Positions 1-11,632 are shown, counted from the stretch's first letter. The stretch is 64,000 nt of DNA from Strigops habroptila (GCF_004027225.2 NC_044282.2:62733725-62797724); one strand, 5' to 3'. The notes: generated by a model from the sequence alone, not told the origin. A program made the numbers and translations.

Positions 1-365
1 GCTGCGCCCGACTGCGGAGAGAAACCAAATCCTTCCTCCCTGCAGCAGGGGCGAAGCCGGCGTCGGGTGTGACCAGGGCAAGGATTCTGCGTCGACAGCG
101 AGGGCAAGGAAGCGAAAGGGTGGGGACAGGGGGTCCCTGGAGACACTGGGACACGAGGGGAGGATCCCACAGAATACCACAGAACCCCGGGTTAGAGGGG
201 ACCTCATGGATCCTCCGTCCAACCTTTAAAACACAACCGAGAGCTGAGAGGCAGGGCACGGAAACCGGGGCAAAGCCCCGGGCAGGCGCCCGGCACGGCG
301 GGAAGAGGGGGGCCCGGCCGAGGGGAACCGGACCCCGGGGGAGGGGGGCAGCGAGGGGCACTGAC
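1..365 (-). other. RAB10: RAB10 intron 1 (partial)
   Basis: This is the donor-side part of RAB10 intron 1, read on the minus strand. It is GC-rich near the exon and contains one old CR1 tail (160-232). No other coding signal is visible. Confidence 0.85.
160..232 (-). mobile_element. CR1 LINE 3'-end fragment, degenerate
   Basis: Read on the plus strand, the order is CACAGAATACCACAGAA, then a GTTAGAGGGGACCTCATGGATC core, then GTCCAACC. This matches the reversed 3' end of CR1 with many substitutions, so it is an old copy in RAB10 intron 1. Confidence 0.6.
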
Positions 366-492
366 CGATGGTGGAGATGAAGGTGGTGTTGAAGGCATCG
401 TCGGAGAAGCGGAAGAGCACGCAGGTCTTGCCGACCCCCGAGTCCCCGATGAGGAGCAGCTTGAAGAGCAGGTCGTAGGTTTTCTTCGCCAT
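366..492 (-). CDS. RAB10: RAB10 first coding exon (Ras-like small GTPase, partial)
   Basis: RAB10 is a membrane-bound Rab GTPase that directs exocytic and recycling vesicles (for example GLUT4 and basolateral transport). The exon encodes 42 residues plus one base. It begins [19 protein letters not shown] and carries the P-loop GDSGVGKT at residues 16-23 and the start of switch I (FISTI, Thr41). As I remember the paralogues, the double lysine after MA and the segment [10 protein letters not shown] fit RAB10 and not RAB8A/8B or RAB13. The ATG at 492 sits in good Kozak context and nothing upstream is in frame. The exon ends in a split glycine codon (G, then GTCAGT donor at 365-360), so the next exon should begin with two bases completing Gly and then IDFK. 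The other exons lie left of the window. The gene diverges from KIF3C, as in human. Confidence 0.95.
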
Positions 493-936
493 GGGGAGGC
501 GCGGCGGCCGCCGCCGCCCGCTCCGGCCCCCCGCTCACCCCCTCCCCTTCACCGGGCGCCCCCGCCGCGGGTCCGCCCGCCCACCCCGGCCGGCAGCACC
601 GGCCGCGCCGCTCGCGAGGGCGGCGGCGAAGGAGGACGAGGAGGAGGACGAGGAGGAGGGGGCCCACAAAATGGCTTCCTGTCGCGGGGCGGCCCCGGCG
701 CCTGGCGCGCTCCCCGCGCCGCCACGGGCCCGCTGCTCCTCACGGGGAGGCGGCGGCGCCCGGACTCATAACCCCGCGGCCGCGGCTCGGCTCGGCTCGG
801 CTCGTCCCAGCCCGTCCCGGCGCGGCTCCCCCGAACGGCGGCAGCTCCCCACAAGGCGCTGACCGAGGCTGCGCGCGCGCGCCGCTCGGTAACCGCGCAG
901 GCCTCCGGGCGGAGGGGGCGGGGGGCGCGCACGCCC

Positions 937-944
937 TGACGTCA
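937..944. promoter_or_regulatory. CRE palindrome TGACGTCA (CREB/ATF)
   Basis: Exact eight-base CRE consensus in the RAB10 CpG island, 445 bases upstream of the RAB10 ATG. Confidence 0.7.
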
Positions 945-1025
945 TCACGCGCACGCGCCCCCGGCGGCCATAGGGCCGCAAAAAGAGGGAGAGAAGGGCG
1001 GGGCAGCGCGCGCGCCCCCGCGCGG

Positions 1026-1033
1026 TGACGTCA
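1026..1033. promoter_or_regulatory. Second CRE palindrome TGACGTCA
   Basis: Exact CRE consensus, 89 bases from the first one (start to start), in the same CpG island. Confidence 0.7.
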
Positions 1034-1330
1034 CCCGCGGCCGCGCGCCGGGGGCGGAGCCTGCGTGGGGGCGACAGACCCGCCTTCCCGCCCCTTGCCG
1101 GAAGTCCCGCCTCTTCGCCTGGCTCGCCGAGCTCCCATTGGCTACGGCCGCCTGCTAGTCTCGCCTGCTCCCCGGGGGGTGACATCACGGGGTGGGGGGC
1201 GGGAGGGAGCGGAGTGCGAGGGCGACCCTCGGCGGGGCGCGGAGGGGCAGGGGGCGCCCCCTGGCGGCGGGGGGCGTGAGGGGGCACCGCGCGCCGCCAG
1301 CCCCCGGCCCCTCAGGGACCCGCCGGGGCA

Positions 1331-4300
1331 GCTGGGAGTCTCCACGGGCCCGGGACCCGCCAGACCCAGCCCAGCCTCTCCGCAGAGCCCGGGGCGCCGC
1401 TGCCGGGGCCCAGGGCCCTGAGCACGGCAGCCCATGGCTCCTGTGAGCAGCTGGAGACGCCGTGCCGAGGGGTGTCAGACCAGCAGCCTAGTGCGGGCTC
1501 TGCCAGAAACGAGGGTGGAAACCAGGCTGCCCACGGGGCTGGAAGGGAGCACTTGGGGCCATGGTGTGTTACGGAGCCAGGCGGGGGCTGGGAGCTTGGG
1601 GGTTTGGTCACAGCTCCCATGGTCACTGCGCAAACCCTGCCACCAGAGCCAAGCTGCTGGAGCCACACAAGATACCCCAAAACCAGGGGCTGCCACAGAC
1701 CCCACCGATTCAACGTGGGGAGGAGCATCGCTTCGCAAGCCCATGCTGTCCCGCGGTGCCATCCAGCACGCCGCCAATTGCGTTTGGCTTACATAATTAA
1801 GTGTTCCGCAATCGGTGGTTTCCCACTGTTTGCAGGATGAGTCGCCTCAAAAGGTTTAATAGGAGTCGCATCTCTCCTGCCCAGCCCTTCCCAAAGCACA
1901 GCTTAGCACAGCTCTGAACACGCAGGTTTCTTCCCTTTGTGTTTTGATTTCTCTGCCTTCACAGCTCCTGCTTGCAGGCACACGGGTAGAGGGGTACAAA
2001 CCTCGATCTCAAGAAGCCTTGAACTCTGGCAGCGAGTTCTCCCCGGGAGCTGACACAACAGGGCAGGAGTTTGCTGCTTCACAGCAAAGGTTTATTTTTA
2101 GCGCTTTGCTGGATCAGTTTAAGGGCGCCATATGAAATGCTTCCTGTTCACAACTGGGCAGATAAGGAAAGAACTGCTGGTACCCATGGAGAGCTCTGCA
2201 GTGAGGGCACTGCCATGGATACCAAGTGGGGATCAGTGAGCAGGCAGCTTCCAGCCACTCCCCAAAGGTGTATCAGCACAAGCACATTGCTAGATGTTTG
2301 CACTACTGCTTATGATATCCTTTTGTCCTAGAGAGCTGATTCATGGACTTCAAAGAAGTTTAGCTCTTAGGGTCCTAGAGAGGAAGCAGTATGAAGTTGC
2401 ACATATCCACGCTGCAAACAAGACAAAGTATTTTCTGTCTGGTATCTAAGACTGGCCCCGAGTTAAATGTTACCCCCCAAAGGAACCAGTCCCACAGGAG
2501 ACACCCCACCAAGGACAAGGACACCCTTGCTCTTGGTTGCTTGGTGGGTCCTGGTTGGGAGACCACCACCGCAGGGCTGGTCAATTTGGAGATATCCAGT
2601 GAGAGGTGGAACAGTTCTCACAGCTCTCCCCACCATATCCTTGCAGGGTTCTTCTGTGCTGATCTCAGGAGGGCACCAATATGATGTGACGAGGGGTAAT
2701 TACTGAATTAGGAGGAATGGAGTGGAAGGGAAAAACCTCTTCCTGGCTGTCAGAGCCCACTTGCCAGGAGCAGCAGAGCAGCGGGAGTTGAAACACCACG
2801 CCACAGATGCATGCCCTCCAGATCTTGCTGCAGGAAGGGGAAAAGTGAATCACGAGGAGCAAGTTGTGCAACAGTATTTAAGTTTGGGGAGGTTTGCTTG
2901 GGGAGAGCAGCAACATGCTGGGCTGGCTGGTTACTCAAATCCTCTCACAAAGCAGGGCCCACCCCTTGGTGTGTGGAGGGATGGAAGAGACCTTTGTCAT
3001 CCAGGAGGCATCAGCAGCCGCAGAGAACAAGCAGCTTTGTTTTCTCCAACTCCTCCCCCAGCCAAGGCAAGGACAGGAGCTCTGCTATTCAGCTGTGGGC
3101 ACGGGTTGGGACATCTGAGGAGCTTCTGGTACCACCATTTCTTGTTCCTGACCTTGAGGGATGAGCTCCCATGGAGCCCTCTGGCACAGCCCTCAGTCAC
3201 CTCCAGCTCTCATCACTTCAGGAATGGCTGGAACCCAAAACTTGTGCAAAGACAAGAGCCCCAGCAGAGGTGGCAGTAACAGCCCCAGGTGCTCAGGACA
3301 TTGTCTGAAGAGGAATAGGAAAGGGGCTGAAGCTGCTCTACCCACTGCCATACAAGATTATCCTCTTAGCAGCAGTGACCACAGCGTGCTCCATGCTGCG
3401 AGTACCCAGGCACCAGACCGGGAGCTCTAAGCTCCAGCCATCCCTCTGCAGGCATATGCAGTGCCCAGCTGCCTTCTTGATTTCACTGTTGTCATGAAGG
3501 AAGGGGAACTCTAAATAAATATCAAACTATACCCAGGAGCTGGGTGAGACACCCCTGGAGAACCCATTGTAAGAAATAAGCTTTAGCAGAAGGATGACTT
3601 CCTGAGGAGGGGAAGTAAAAGTGATGCTTTCCTCCTTTGCAGATACTTGCATATGTGGTGTTGGGTCTCAACAGGCTTCCCAGGCACCCTCCTGCCTCCA
3701 GCTGATCCATACGGGCAGACCAAGCAGCTTCTGATACAGCTGTTTGGCAGCAGCAGGACGGGCCAATGCTTGGAGCAGCTCCTACCACCACTGCTGGTGG
3801 GGTCAGGCTTTCACCATTTCGGACCACACATCCCTGCCTCCTATCCCATCTGTCTCCCAGGCAGGGCTGTAGTGGACAGCCAGAGAATAATGAGAGCAAG
3901 AAAGGCAGCTCCACATCCCTGAAATGGGGACCCTCTTCCCCTTTTTCTGTTCCAGCTGAGAGCAGGACTTGGTCAGCACTTCCAGGCAGCAGGGAAGATG
4001 CAAAGGTCACGCATAGCTCAGAACCTTTGGCAGACGGCTCAATGTACCAGGCACATCTCTTATTTCTGCACAGTCACCTCAGCTTGGCTTCTGGTAAGGC
4101 AGCACCAGACAAGCAGCTCACCGGGGCTCCCAGCACATTTGGACATGTCCAAGGAGCTTTCTGCCCTCGCTGCTGCCCAGTCCAGCTCCACGCAGTGCAA
4201 TGGGTAAGACCTGCTGGCAAGGTGACGGGCCAGACCTCAGCCACGCGACAGGGCAGACCTCGGCCATGCACTCACAGGGGCTCCTTCCCCACATTTTATG

Positions 4301-7300
4301 CTGAAGGGCCTCGATCTTCCGGTGCTTCTACCCCCTCCAAGAGGCTCAGCCCCTCTGTCTGCTGCCAAAAGTTTCTGCTCTCTGGTCGCAGCATCACCTG
4401 CTTGTGCTGGGTCATGATCCCACTCTGCCAGCGAGCGGGGGAAGAAGCTCCGCATTGTTGTTGTCAGTGCTTTGCAGAGCCAGTCACTGCCTTGTTTTCT
4501 AAGGGTTTTCACCAGGCAGCGGAGTGGCGATTGGAACAAGGGGCTGAGAAGCAGCAATTGCCAGCTTGCTGCTACTGCTGAATGATGCTTTGACCTCTGG
4601 CGAGCAGCAGCACCACTTCTCCCGGTGCCCGGGGACTCACACCACCCCCAATTCCTTATTCCTTGGGGTCACTGAATGAAGGTCTCCCTAGAAGCATGTT
4701 ACAAAGGAAGATGAAGCATTAGTCCCTGGATCTGTGTAGAAAAGGGCCTGCCCCACACGCACTGAGGGTTTATTCTGCTTATGGGAGGGTTTGGAGGGAT
4801 CCCAGGGAGAGCGTGGGAACGCCCCAGCACATTTGTTGAGTGCTGTGCAACCAGAGCTCTGCCTCTTTCAATTACATCTTGCCAGCAGATTATTAAATCC
4901 TTTAATCTCTGAGCAATGATGCTGATCTAGTTGCCTTACAGCCAGTGCTCACACCACATCTGTTGAAAACACAGATCCGAGATAAAAGCCTGAAGCCTCC
5001 CACATGGTTGCCAGCCATCCCTCTCCCCCCCCCACCCCTCAGCTCCTGTGGGACAGCAGCAGAAGTGGGAAGAGGGACGGTGAGGCATAGCCCAGAGGCT
5101 GTGAGACCTCGGCAGGAGTTTCCCCAGATCACACAGGACTCAGGGACACAGCTCAGGAGCCGCAGACAGGGGACATCTGGCACATGTAAGGCTCACAGCC
5201 TGCAGCCCCTGAAGCTGGGCAGGGCTGCAGCTCCTTCCAACCCCCTGTTAGCATGGCTGGTGATCAGTGAAGTGGCACAAGATGCTGCAAAGCCATTCGG
5301 GATCCCAATAGGATTCATCCTCTGGGTTCACATCACAGAGTCTTCTCCTTAAGGGCAGCCCCAGGGGCCTGCAGGAGAGGCAGCACTTTGCAGTGGCTTT
5401 TATTCCTCATTCTCCTATTCATCAGGAGGTGCAGCTCATCACTGCCCCGCTGTTTTGTCTGGGGGTCATGTGGAAAACGGGATGTTTCCTTTAACAATGT
5501 GCCTGTGGATGGGAAGATGTTGGAGCTCTGCACCCCGAGCTGGTTCCTGTACCGCTGCCACCATCTAATTATAGAGGAGTCAGCTGCCGGCAAACTGATC
5601 CATCCTAAATCCAGGCTTAGTATGAACTGCACTCATCCCTTCAGCTCCCAACCCTTTCAATTTGGGATGAATCCTGCATCAGAGCAACTCCCTTGCTGCC
5701 TTCCTGTGTGGTTGTGGGTGCTCCTGCCCTTCTCTGCCCTCCTGTGTCATGGCTGAGCAGTCTCTGCTGCTCTATGAACACTCAGGTCACGGTCCAAAAA
5801 AGCCATAAAACCTCTGATCTCAGCCCAAAGGGTGGTCAGAGCCTGAGGCCACAACCGGTCAACACCAGAGGTGCTCCCAACAGCCACCAGCAGTCCCCCT
5901 CAGCAGAGCTCACCTTCCTTGGCTCCCCTACACCAGCCTTGCTTGCACTGCCTCTTTCCATAGCTGCCAGGAGGTGGAGGCAGCCTGGTCCTGCCTACAG
6001 GGACCATAGGGGATGACCAGGATCCAGTTCTGCCTTCAAGCCCTGTACAGGGAACCTGGCTCGCTGGGTCTGGGGTGTCCGAGCAGGGAAGGAGGCATTT
6101 CCAGTGCTGGTCAGGAGGGTTTAGCAGAAGCCGGAGGCTCATTCCCAGATATCTTTTGCAGAAGTTGCATGGTCAGACACATCTCTCAAGCCACAGAGAA
6201 ACAGAAAGGTGTTTCATGCTGAGACGGGAGACACGCTGGGGGTGGCAGCTGGGAGGCAGCTTGCCCTGGAATTTGGAATGGGTGGCTCCTCAGCACCCTC
6301 CATGCTCCCCAGCAGTGCCAGGAAGAGAGTGCTGCTTCACAAGCTCGCCTGCCACATCGGAACAGGGACACACAAGGGAAGCCGGGAGTGTATAGCAGAT
6401 GAGGAGTGCCACAAGCAGATGGGATTATGGCCAAGCTGAACCGCAAAACTGCCACAGAGGAGGGAAACAGGGAAAGAAATCCAATGGATCTCTGGGAATG
6501 CTAGTGAGCTGGTGTTGGGGGAAAGCAGCAATATGCCTGCTGGACCCCCCCCGGGTCCCCTTCCCTGTGTAGAAGCCAAGAGAAGACGGCTGAGAGCGAG
6601 AAGGACCATCGGTAGGGGTCAAGCAAGAGTGTCCAGTCTGCTGGGACAGCATCATGCAGGGACATATCCTTTCCCCACCAGGAGGACAGGTTTTTCTCCA
6701 GGGCTGGTCCAGCCAATAGCAGTACCAGTTAGTCAAACCTCAAGAAAAAACCTAAGGAATGTCAACCCAGTGCTGCCAGCATGGAGATCATGGTCACTGC
6801 TCCCAGCCCATGTGCTTCTCTATGTCCCTGCAACAGCATCCACAGAGGCCAGGGTCCCCCCGGGGCTGTTAGTGCCTTCTGGGACTGCACTGGCTGTGGC
6901 AGGACTCTGTCCAAAGAATGCTCATTGAGCCCCAGCACCATTTCCTGGTGGCATCCGGGTTAGGAGGGTTTTGGCAGCGAGCCGCAATGAACAGCACCAG
7001 GACCTGGGAATGAAGGACTGTGGGGATGATCAGGAGCTGAGCAGGAGGAGGCCAAGTTCTGGCAGCTTTGAGACAACCTCAGACAAGATTTTGGGGAGGA
7101 GGGAGCTGGCAGCACTGGCGAGCCCTGCACCAGGTACATCCAGGGGCTAAGCACTGTCTGCCCATGGGGAAATGGGGCTGCCGGTGGCCCAGGGAAGCTA
7201 CTGCACTGGGACACATGGGGCAGGTCCCAACACATTCCTGGTACCCTTTCCCCTTGGGCACGATCCTGGCAGAGAGCTGAAGGTGGCCCAACCATCTCAG

Positions 7301-8264
7301 GGACCACAGAGCTGAAGGAGATGGGACGGGGACCACAGGGTCCCACAGGTGGCAGAGCATCACCACCAGAACCGGCACTGGGTGCCTCTTCCCTCCCACA
7401 TCCGCCTGGTGCTGCTGCCCGGACCGGGCGGCCTGGGAAACCTAAGAGGCTGGGGCAGACCATGGGAAGGGCATTGCAAGGTCTCCTGCTGTCCCACTGC
7501 CAGCACCTGGCACAGGCAGGGCCTTGCTGCCCATCCATCCTCGCTGCCCCACTGCTGCCATGCTGTGGATGTGAAGCTGGAGGGCTCTCCGTCACTGCCA
7601 CCCGCACCAGCACAGCCTCCGGCCTCACTGCGGGTGACACTGGTGTGATTTGGCTGGGACTGCTGCCGGAAACCTGCCTGGCTTGGCCGGGCTTCCCTCC
7701 CGTGCCTCATTAATTCCTTAACAACTCTGGCCCATGGCTTTGCCAAGTCTGGGCAGCCCTGGATCCCCCGGCCCCAGGAGATGCCTCACCCCGAGGGGGC
7801 TGCCCCAGGATGAGGATGTTGGGTGTCCCAGCAGCTGGGAGCTACATGGGGCCACAGCCCCCCCAGCTCCTCCTGGCCACCCGTGAGAGCTGGGAATTGG
7901 CTTGTTTGGCATTTTCCAGCATTTTTTCCAGCTCAGAACTTCTCCCTGGAGCAAAGCTTGGCTGTGTTTCCACGGGAGCCTGGGGGACCTGGGGGCCCTT
8001 CCCATCCTATCCCATGATAACTGCCAGCACAGCCCCGCCAGCATGGCTAGGACGAGGGCAACAGCCACCCATGTTGGGGTGCTTGCCACTGGCCATATGG
8101 GAAGCCCCCCACCTTGTCCCGCAGTGGTACGAGGGACCTGGCATGGGCAGGGTCAGGGGGCCCCGGGAAGCAGCACAGTGGAAAAAAACAAAGGGAAACT
8201 GCCCCCAGCGCCCCTCCACTCAGCACCTGGGCAGGACAGGGCAAGGCAGGACAGGGCAAGGCAC
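1331..8264. other. RAB10-KIF3C intergenic DNA, no gene recognised
   Basis: Moderately GC-rich, apparently unique sequence between two divergent genes. Frames of 60-270 codons occur on both strands. They overlap each other, lack splice context and resemble no family I know, so I treat them as chance. A short C-tract lies at about 5027-5038. No RNA gene, LINE tail or transposon was recognised. Confidence 0.6.
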
Positions 8265-8640
8265 TGGATGGCCACGGATGGTACGGTGTCCAAGGGGTGC
8301 CAAGGTGTCCCAAAGATGGCTGTGGTGTCCCACAGATGGCCATAGCATCCCAAGGTTATCCATGGTGTGCCAGAAGTGGCTGCAGTGTCCCTGCAGTGAC
8401 CACGGTGGCCCAGAAATTGCCACAGTGTTGAAGGGTCAGCCACAGTGTCCCAATGTGGCTCCAGTGTCATTGGGGTGACCATAGTGTCCCAGAGGCGGCT
8501 GCAGTGTCTGAGAGGTGGCTGTGCTGTCCCAGGGACAGCCTTGGTGGCCTAGGGATGACCATGGTGGCCCAGATCTGGCAGTGGTGTCTCAGGGGCGGCC
8601 ACAATGTCCCCAGGGCTGGCTGGGGACATTTTGGGGATGG
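8265..8640. repeat. Degenerate minisatellite, unit about 22-26 bp
   Basis: The pattern GTGTCCCA, then about six bases, then TGGC(C/T), then about four bases recurs across the block. Examples are CAGATGGCCATAGCATCCCA and GAGGCGGCTGCAGTGTCTGA. Copies differ at many positions, so the array is old. Overlapping open frames on both strands follow from the repeat. Confidence 0.7.
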
Positions 8641-9345
8641 GGTCAGGGCTAGAATGGCACCCCACCATCACGTGGCACCTGGGCCATGTCCCTTGCCCTG
8701 GCCAGCCCAGTGTCACCTCTGGGATGCTCAGCCCCACCTTCGCCATGGCTCTGATGCTGGTGTGGTACCATCAAACCCTGGGGCCTGATGAGAGCAGGGC
8801 AGTGCACCCTCACCCCGCACAGGGACATGCTGGGGGGACCAGCGGGGCCTGAGTCACCACACGGATCCCGCCACCCCAGGACTCACTCTGCAGCCCCCTC
8901 CCCAAGGGCACTCAGCCACCCATGCACCATCCTGCACCAATCATGCCACCGGGACCCCCACCCGGCCAGGGCTGCCCCGGGATCCCCCAGCCCACATCCC
9001 CACTTTGCACATGGGTGGCATAAAAGCAGTGGTGGGATTCCCTGGGGCCACGCTGTGGTCCCTATAGACACTATATCCCCCCATGGAGCAAAGCTGGGGG
9101 GGCTCTGCCCCAGCTGCTGTGGGGGCTGCTGTGGGGTGGGTAGCCCCAAGCCCCATAGTGCCCCTGGCAGTGTACACAGGGCTGGGCCAGGGCTCGGGAG
9201 GGGCACAGTGAGGGTCCGCTGTCTCCACCACCCCGGGGACAGCCCTGGGCTGCTCTAGAGGTCAGCCCCGAGGACAGGCCAGAGGCCACCAGCCACCAGC
9301 AGCGTCCACCGCTCCGGTGCTGACACCTGTGGGCAAGGGACCGTC
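8641..9345. other. GC-rich intergenic spacer
   Basis: Non-repetitive GC-rich sequence between two minisatellites; no gene or known element recognised. Confidence 0.5.
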
Positions 9346-9640
9346 CCTGCATGGCACCCTGCCCTGCATGGCACCCTGCCCTGCATGGCACCCAGCCCTG
9401 AATGGCACCGTGTCCCTGCATGGTACCCTGCCCTGAATGGCACCGTGTCCTGCGTGACATTCCGCCCCTACATGTCACCCGTGACTATGTCACCATGTCC
9501 TGACAGGTCACCCCAACCTGACATGTCATGCTGTCCCTACTCATCACTCCCTCCCTACATGGCACTGCTCCTGACATGTTACCCTGTTCCTCTGTCTCTT
9601 TGCCCTTACCTCATGCCCTGCCTAAATATCACCCCCTTCC
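9346..9640. repeat. 17-bp minisatellite (CATGGCACCCTGCCCTG)
   Basis: About six units of roughly 17 bp (CATGGCACCCTGCCCTG and variants) fill 9350-9450. They decay into more divergent ACATGTCACC-type units up to about 9640. Confidence 0.75.
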
Positions 9641-9789
9641 TTTGGGGTGACCCCTACCTGTCACCCCAGCCTGGTCTTGTGGGGGATTTGGGGTTGGGAG
9701 CTGCTGGGGGAACAGGGCTATGTGCTCTTGAACCTGTCTGCCTCATGCCACAGACAGAGCCAGGCAGCACTGGGGTCCTTGTCCCATGG

Positions 9790-10135
9790 TAAGACCACCC
9801 GCCCTCCATCCTCCACTCCCCTCCACCCTCCCCATCATCTCCATCACCTCCACCAAGGCCTCCATCCCCCCCATGTCATCCCTCCCATTCTCCTTCCACC
9901 CCCCCTCCATTCACTGCTGCATCCCCCCTTTAACCACCCTCCATCATGCCTTCACTGAAGCTTCCACCCGCCTCCATCCCCTCTCCATCCCTCCTGCATC
10001 CCCCTCCACCCTCCCCGTCATCTTCTCCCCACCCCCTTGCATCCCCCCTCCATTGTCCCTTGTCTCACTTCCATCTCCCCTCCAGCCCTGCTGCATCCCC
10101 CTGCCACCCCCCTCCACCGTGCTCCTGCTTTTGTC
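9790..10135. repeat. Pyrimidine-rich CCTCCATCCC tract
   Basis: The plus strand is almost purely C and T with recurring CTCCATC and CACCCTCC blocks. It is a strand-asymmetric low-complexity tract without genes. Confidence 0.75.
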
Positions 10136-10644
10136 CTCTGATCCCCCTCCATCACTGGGGCTGTGCCTGCGGCGAGGTGACCGTCCCCTGCCCCTCAAAG
10201 CTCCTCTGGGAGTCAGAGGACTTGGATTGCACCAGACAGCCCTTCCTATGGCAGCAAATACCCTAATTAATTAATTATGGGATAATCTCTGGTCCGGGGC
10301 ACGGGTGGCTGCTGGGACTCGATTAACCACAAGAATGTTTAATCTCCCTCTGAAGTCCCGGCTGCCTTTCTCATAGGGTGCTGGGGATTATTCCCACTGG
10401 GCCACAAGGGAGGCACAGGACTGGGGTCCAGGACCTGGAGGCTGGGGTTTGCTGGGGCAAGAGGCACACACAGCCTGGGGCAGCTCAGGGACCCCGAAAC
10501 ACCACCAGGGCGGCTGGTGAGAGTGATGCTGGCCCTGCAGGAGATGGGCAGGGGGAGATATCCCTGTTCCAGCTGCCGGGCCCAAGGGAATTGCTTTGCC
10601 CCTGCTGGACTGCTAGGCTGCTGCCCTCCCCTGCCTCTCCTATC

Positions 10645-11243
10645 CTCCACCCTGCAGCCTGCATCCCAGTCCTGCAACCTGCACCCCACATCAGGTACCC
10701 TGCATCCCACAGCCCAGTTCTGAATCTATATCCCACATCCTGTACCCTTCATTGCACACCCCAGTCCTGCATCCCTTATCCCACACCATGTACCCTCCAT
10801 CCCGCATCCCAGCCCTGTATCCTTCATCCCACATCCCACATCCCAGTCCTGCATTCTGCATTTTGCATCCCACATCCTGCACCCTGCATCCTGCCTCCCA
10901 GCCTTGCATCCTGCATTCTAAGCCCTGCATCCTAATCCTTCATCCCAATCGTAAATCCCATATCCTGCATCCCAGCTCTGCAACCCACATTCCACTCCTG
11001 CATCCCAGCTCTGCAACCCACATTCCAATCCTGCATTGTTTATCCCACATCCTGCATCCTGCATCCCAGTCCTGCATCCTGCATCCAATCCTGCATCCTT
11101 CACTCCACATCCTGCACCCTGCACCCAAGCTTTGCACCCCAGCCCTGCATCCCAGTTCTGCATCTCACATCCTGCACCCCAGCCCTGCATCCCACACCCC
11201 GCATCCCAGCCCTACATCCCAATCTTGCATCCCACATTCCAAT
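10645..11243. repeat. Minisatellite with CCTGCATCCCA core, about 600 bp
   Basis: Dozens of 14-15 bp units built on CCTGCATCCCA, with variants CCAGTCCTGCATCC and CCACATCCTGCA. The array ends about 50 bases before the KIF3C promoter motif. Peptide frames across it (for example GCRMQDWDAG-like on the minus strand) are repeat artefacts. Confidence 0.85.
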
Positions 11244-11293
11244 CCCGCCCCCCGCCCCGCTCCCGCCCCGCGGTGTAGCAGCACAAAGGCCGG

Positions 11294-11314
11294 ACTACAG
11301 CTCCCGGCGTGCCC
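11294..11314 (+). promoter_or_regulatory. ZNF143/THAP11-like site ACTACAGCTCCCGGCGTGC
   Basis: It matches the remembered SBS consensus ACTACANYTCCCANNATGC except at two positions (G for A after CCC, and G for A in ATGC). Such sites sit at the start of many vertebrate CpG-island promoters. Confidence 0.6.
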
Positions 11315-11462
11315 GGGCCGTGGTGCGGGGGGAGCCGGGGCCGCGCACCCTCCCGCCCGTGTCCTGCCCGTGCGTGTGCGTGTGCGCGGCCGGCAGCGAA
11401 TCAGCCGCTCCGCCCGGCCCCGCCCGGCCCCGCACACGGGCGGTCGCAGCGGCCGCGCTGCC

Positions 11463-11576
11463 ATGAGCGAGCGCCCGGCGGGGCCGCCCCGCCGCCCCCC
11501 GGCTCCCGCCGCCCCCCGCCAGCTGGCCCCGGCCCCAGCCCCGGCCCGGGGGATGCTGCGGGGACGGTGCGGCTGA
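11463..11576 (+). CDS. Possible upstream ORF in the KIF3C leader (37 codons)
   Basis: An ATG in GCTGCCATGA context opens a 37-codon proline/arginine/alanine-rich frame (begins [13 protein letters not shown]). It stops 56 bases before the KIF3C ATG and lies in another frame. If transcription starts upstream it could reduce KIF3C translation. Its composition is explained by GC content, so a functional peptide is unlikely. Confidence 0.3.
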   Translation: MSERPAGPPRRPPAPAAPRQLAPAPAPARGMLRGRCG

Positions 11577-11632
11577 GTGCCCCCGCCTCCGCCGCCGCTG
11601 CCGCCGCCGCCGCCGCCCCGCCCGCCGCCGCC

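Larger units (their letters stand above)
493..1330 (-). promoter_or_regulatory. RAB10: RAB10 5' UTR and CpG-island promoter
   Basis: This is a very GC- and CpG-rich tract directly upstream of the RAB10 start codon, with no TATA box near it. Motifs seen are a YY1-like AAAATGGCTTC at 667-677, full CRE palindromes TGACGTCA at 937-944 and 1026-1033, an ETS-type CCGGAAGT at 1098-1105, an ATTGG (inverted CCAAT) at 1137-1141, and a CRE variant TGACATCA at 1180-1187. Long open frames here are by-products of GC content. The transcription start is not visible; it probably lies between about 650 and 1000 (inference). Confidence 0.75.
11244..11632 (+). promoter_or_regulatory. KIF3C: KIF3C CpG-island promoter and 5' leader
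   Basis: This GC-rich block runs directly into the KIF3C start codon. It begins with a cluster of GC boxes (CCCGCCCCGC, about 11246-11272) and holds a ZNF143/THAP11-type motif at 11294-11314. A GC-rich leader with a short upstream ORF follows. The frame of KIF3C is open through this stretch, but it has no in-frame ATG before 11633. The transcription start is not visible; a site near 11300-11400 would fit (inference). Confidence 0.75.

Noticed and set aside
204-1435. Long open frames in the RAB10 CpG island on both strands
   Set aside because: GC-rich DNA has few stops. The frames are proline/arginine/alanine-rich, overlap each other and lack splice context.
2722-8478. Open frames of 100-271 codons between RAB10 and KIF3C
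   Set aside because: No domain, no consistent splice sites, mutual overlap on both strands, and no gene expected here from human synteny.
10690-11190. Cysteine-rich minus-strand proteins (GCRMQDWDAG repeats)
   Set aside because: They are translations of the CCTGCATCCCA minisatellite; both strands and several frames stay open.
11309-11632. N-terminal extension of KIF3C by 108 codons
   Set aside because: The frame is open, but there is no in-frame ATG (the apparent start is GTG). The ATG at 11633 has an ideal Kozak context and matches the known KIF3C start.
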